DNA from: Burkholderiales bacterium
GTDB lineage: Bacteria; Pseudomonadota; Gammaproteobacteria; Burkholderiales; Burkholderiaceae_E
Reading direction: 5' to 3'
Length of the DNA stretch: 6,650 bases
Assembly (NCBI GenBank): GCA_020348765.1
Contig: CP070753.1
Location: 900,057 to 906,706 of the forward strand
Within the stretch, counting starts at the first letter, position 1. Each line of letters starts with the position of its first letter. Made by a program: the position numbers and the translations under genes. Below are positions 5,852 to 6,650 of the stretch, piece by piece. The notes under the pieces are model-generated. The model was not told where the DNA came from and searched no databases. It worked only from the letters and a program-made list of their open reading frames with translations.

Positions 5852-6650
5852 GCCGATACACCGCGAGCGGCAGCTTCGCGCACGGCACACCGGCGCGCAC
5901 CGCGGTGCTGCTGGTGCAGCTCGGAACGCCCGAAGCCGCGACCGCCCCGGCGCTGCGCAGCTACCTGCGCGAGTTCCTGTCGGACCGCCGCGTGGTCGAG
6001 ATTCCGCGGCTGATCTGGCAGCCGATCCTGCGCGGCATCATCCTGAATACCCGTCCTCGCAAGTCGGCCGCCAAGTATGCCGACATCTGGACCGAGGACG
6101 GCTCGCCGTTGCGGGTTTACACCGAGCGCCAGACCAAGCTGCTGCGCGGGCTGCTGGGCGAGCGCGGCCACGAGGTCGAGGTCGCGTACGCGATGCGCTA
6201 CGGCACGCCGGCGATCGGGCAGGTGATGCGCGAGCTGCGCGAGCGCAACGCGCAGCGGCTGCTGGTTCTTCCGCTGTACCCGCAGTATTCGGGATCGACC
6301 ACGGCCACCGCGTTCGACGTGGTCTTCGCCGAGCTGGCCCGCTGGCGCAACCAGCCCGAGCTGCGCCTCGTGCGCAATTTCCATGACGACGCGGGTTATG
6401 TCGATGCGCTGGCGGCGCGGATCCGGGCCAGCTGGGACGGCATCGGCAGCCCCGAGCGGCTGGTGATGAGCTTTCACGGCGTGCCCAGGCGCACGCTCGA
6501 TCTTGGCGATCCCTATCACTGCGAATGCCAGAAGACCGGGCGCCTGCTGGCCGAGCGGCTCGGGCTGGAGCCGCAGCAGTACCAGGTCACGTTTCAGTCG
6601 CGGTTCGGGCGTGCCGAGTGGCTGCAGCCGTACACGGCGCCGACGCTGCA
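5848..6650 (+). CDS. hemH: Ferrochelatase, partial (C-terminus beyond right edge)
   Basis: Ferrochelatase inserts Fe(II) into protoporphyrin IX (or coproporphyrin in some bacteria), ending haem synthesis. The visible 267 codons begin with about 16 variable residues, then [12 protein letters not shown] (19-30) and [19 protein letters not shown], typical of the family. [11 protein letters not shown] (144-154) and SFHGVP (208-213) follow, with the catalytic His210 equivalent to His183 of the Bacillus enzyme. [14 protein letters not shown] (221-234) and [15 protein letters not shown] (249-263) match the second half of the fold. The second active-site Glu should lie beyond the window. The nearby Cys225 and Cys227 could be noted as possible metal ligands, but iron-sulfur binding cannot be judged from this part. 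The ATG overlaps the preceding stop by four bases (ATGA). HemH after hrcA in one unit places haem synthesis beside heat-shock control; fur, about 4.2 kb upstream, regulates iron but no Fur site is seen here. Confidence 0.97.
   Translation, partial: MSRYTASGSFAHGTPARTAVLLVQLGTPEAATAPALRSYLREFLSDRRVVEIPRLIWQPILRGIILNTRPRKSAAKYADIWTEDGSPLRVYTERQTKLLRGLLGERGHEVEVAYAMRYGTPAIGQVMRELRERNAQRLLVLPLYPQYSGSTTATAFDVVFAELARWRNQPELRLVRNFHDDAGYVDALAARIRASWDGIGSPERLVMSFHGVPRRTLDLGDPYHCECQKTGRLLAERLGLEPQQYQVTFQSRFGRAEWLQPYTAPTL

Noticed and set aside
5704..6519. Minus-strand open frame (271 codons) across the repeats and hemH
   Set aside because: The 18-base repeat is open in several frames and gives an artificial Ser/Val repeat end. 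hemH on the plus strand explains the region.
1..6650. Mobile element, defence system or CRISPR array
   Set aside because: All but about 250 bases are accounted for by eight core genes; no transposase, integrase, spaced direct repeats or toxin-antitoxin pair is visible. The only tandem repeat is within a coding frame with no spacers.

Overview
The window is a compact, GC-rich (about two thirds G+C by eye) chromosomal housekeeping block. Its gene order is dapB, bamE, fur, recN, nadK, hrcA, an NTF2/SnoaL-like gene and hemH. The protein sequences (proteobacterial-type Fur, a BamE/OmlA lipoprotein, HrcA together with RecN and NadK) and this order point to a betaproteobacterium, most likely Burkholderiales. 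The genus cannot be named from the sequence alone. Nothing looks mobile: there is no insertion sequence, tRNA, rRNA, CRISPR array or phage gene.

Layout. Bases 1-651 hold the N-terminal 217 codons of dapB on the minus strand, running off the left edge. bamE (657-1058, minus) lies just upstream of it, and its stop codon almost touches the dapB start. A 119-base divergent gap (1059-1177) separates bamE from fur (1178-1606, plus). fur and recN (1644-3293, minus) converge across 37 bases containing short GC-rich hairpins. nadK (3293-4177, minus) overlaps recN by one base. A 94-base divergent gap (4178-4271) separates nadK from hrcA (4272-5303, plus). hrcA overlaps an NTF2/SnoaL-like gene (5300-5851, TTG start), which overlaps hemH (5848 to the right edge, plus).

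How the genes relate. There are three co-directional units: bamE-dapB, nadK-recN and hrcA-NTF2-hemH. Their internal junctions overlap by 1-4 bases or are separated by 5, which suggests translational coupling. The functions are core cell physiology: lysine/peptidoglycan precursor synthesis, outer-membrane assembly, iron regulation, DNA repair, NADP supply, heat-shock repression and the final step of haem synthesis.

No clearly new system is visible. Two things stand out. The NTF2-like protein has a C-terminal tail made by four 18-base in-frame tandem repeats (EALDTR), just before hemH. Also, nadK, hrcA and hemH each have a -10-like hexamer 6-9 bases before the ATG and no clear Shine-Dalgarno sequence, which suggests leaderless or near-leaderless transcripts.
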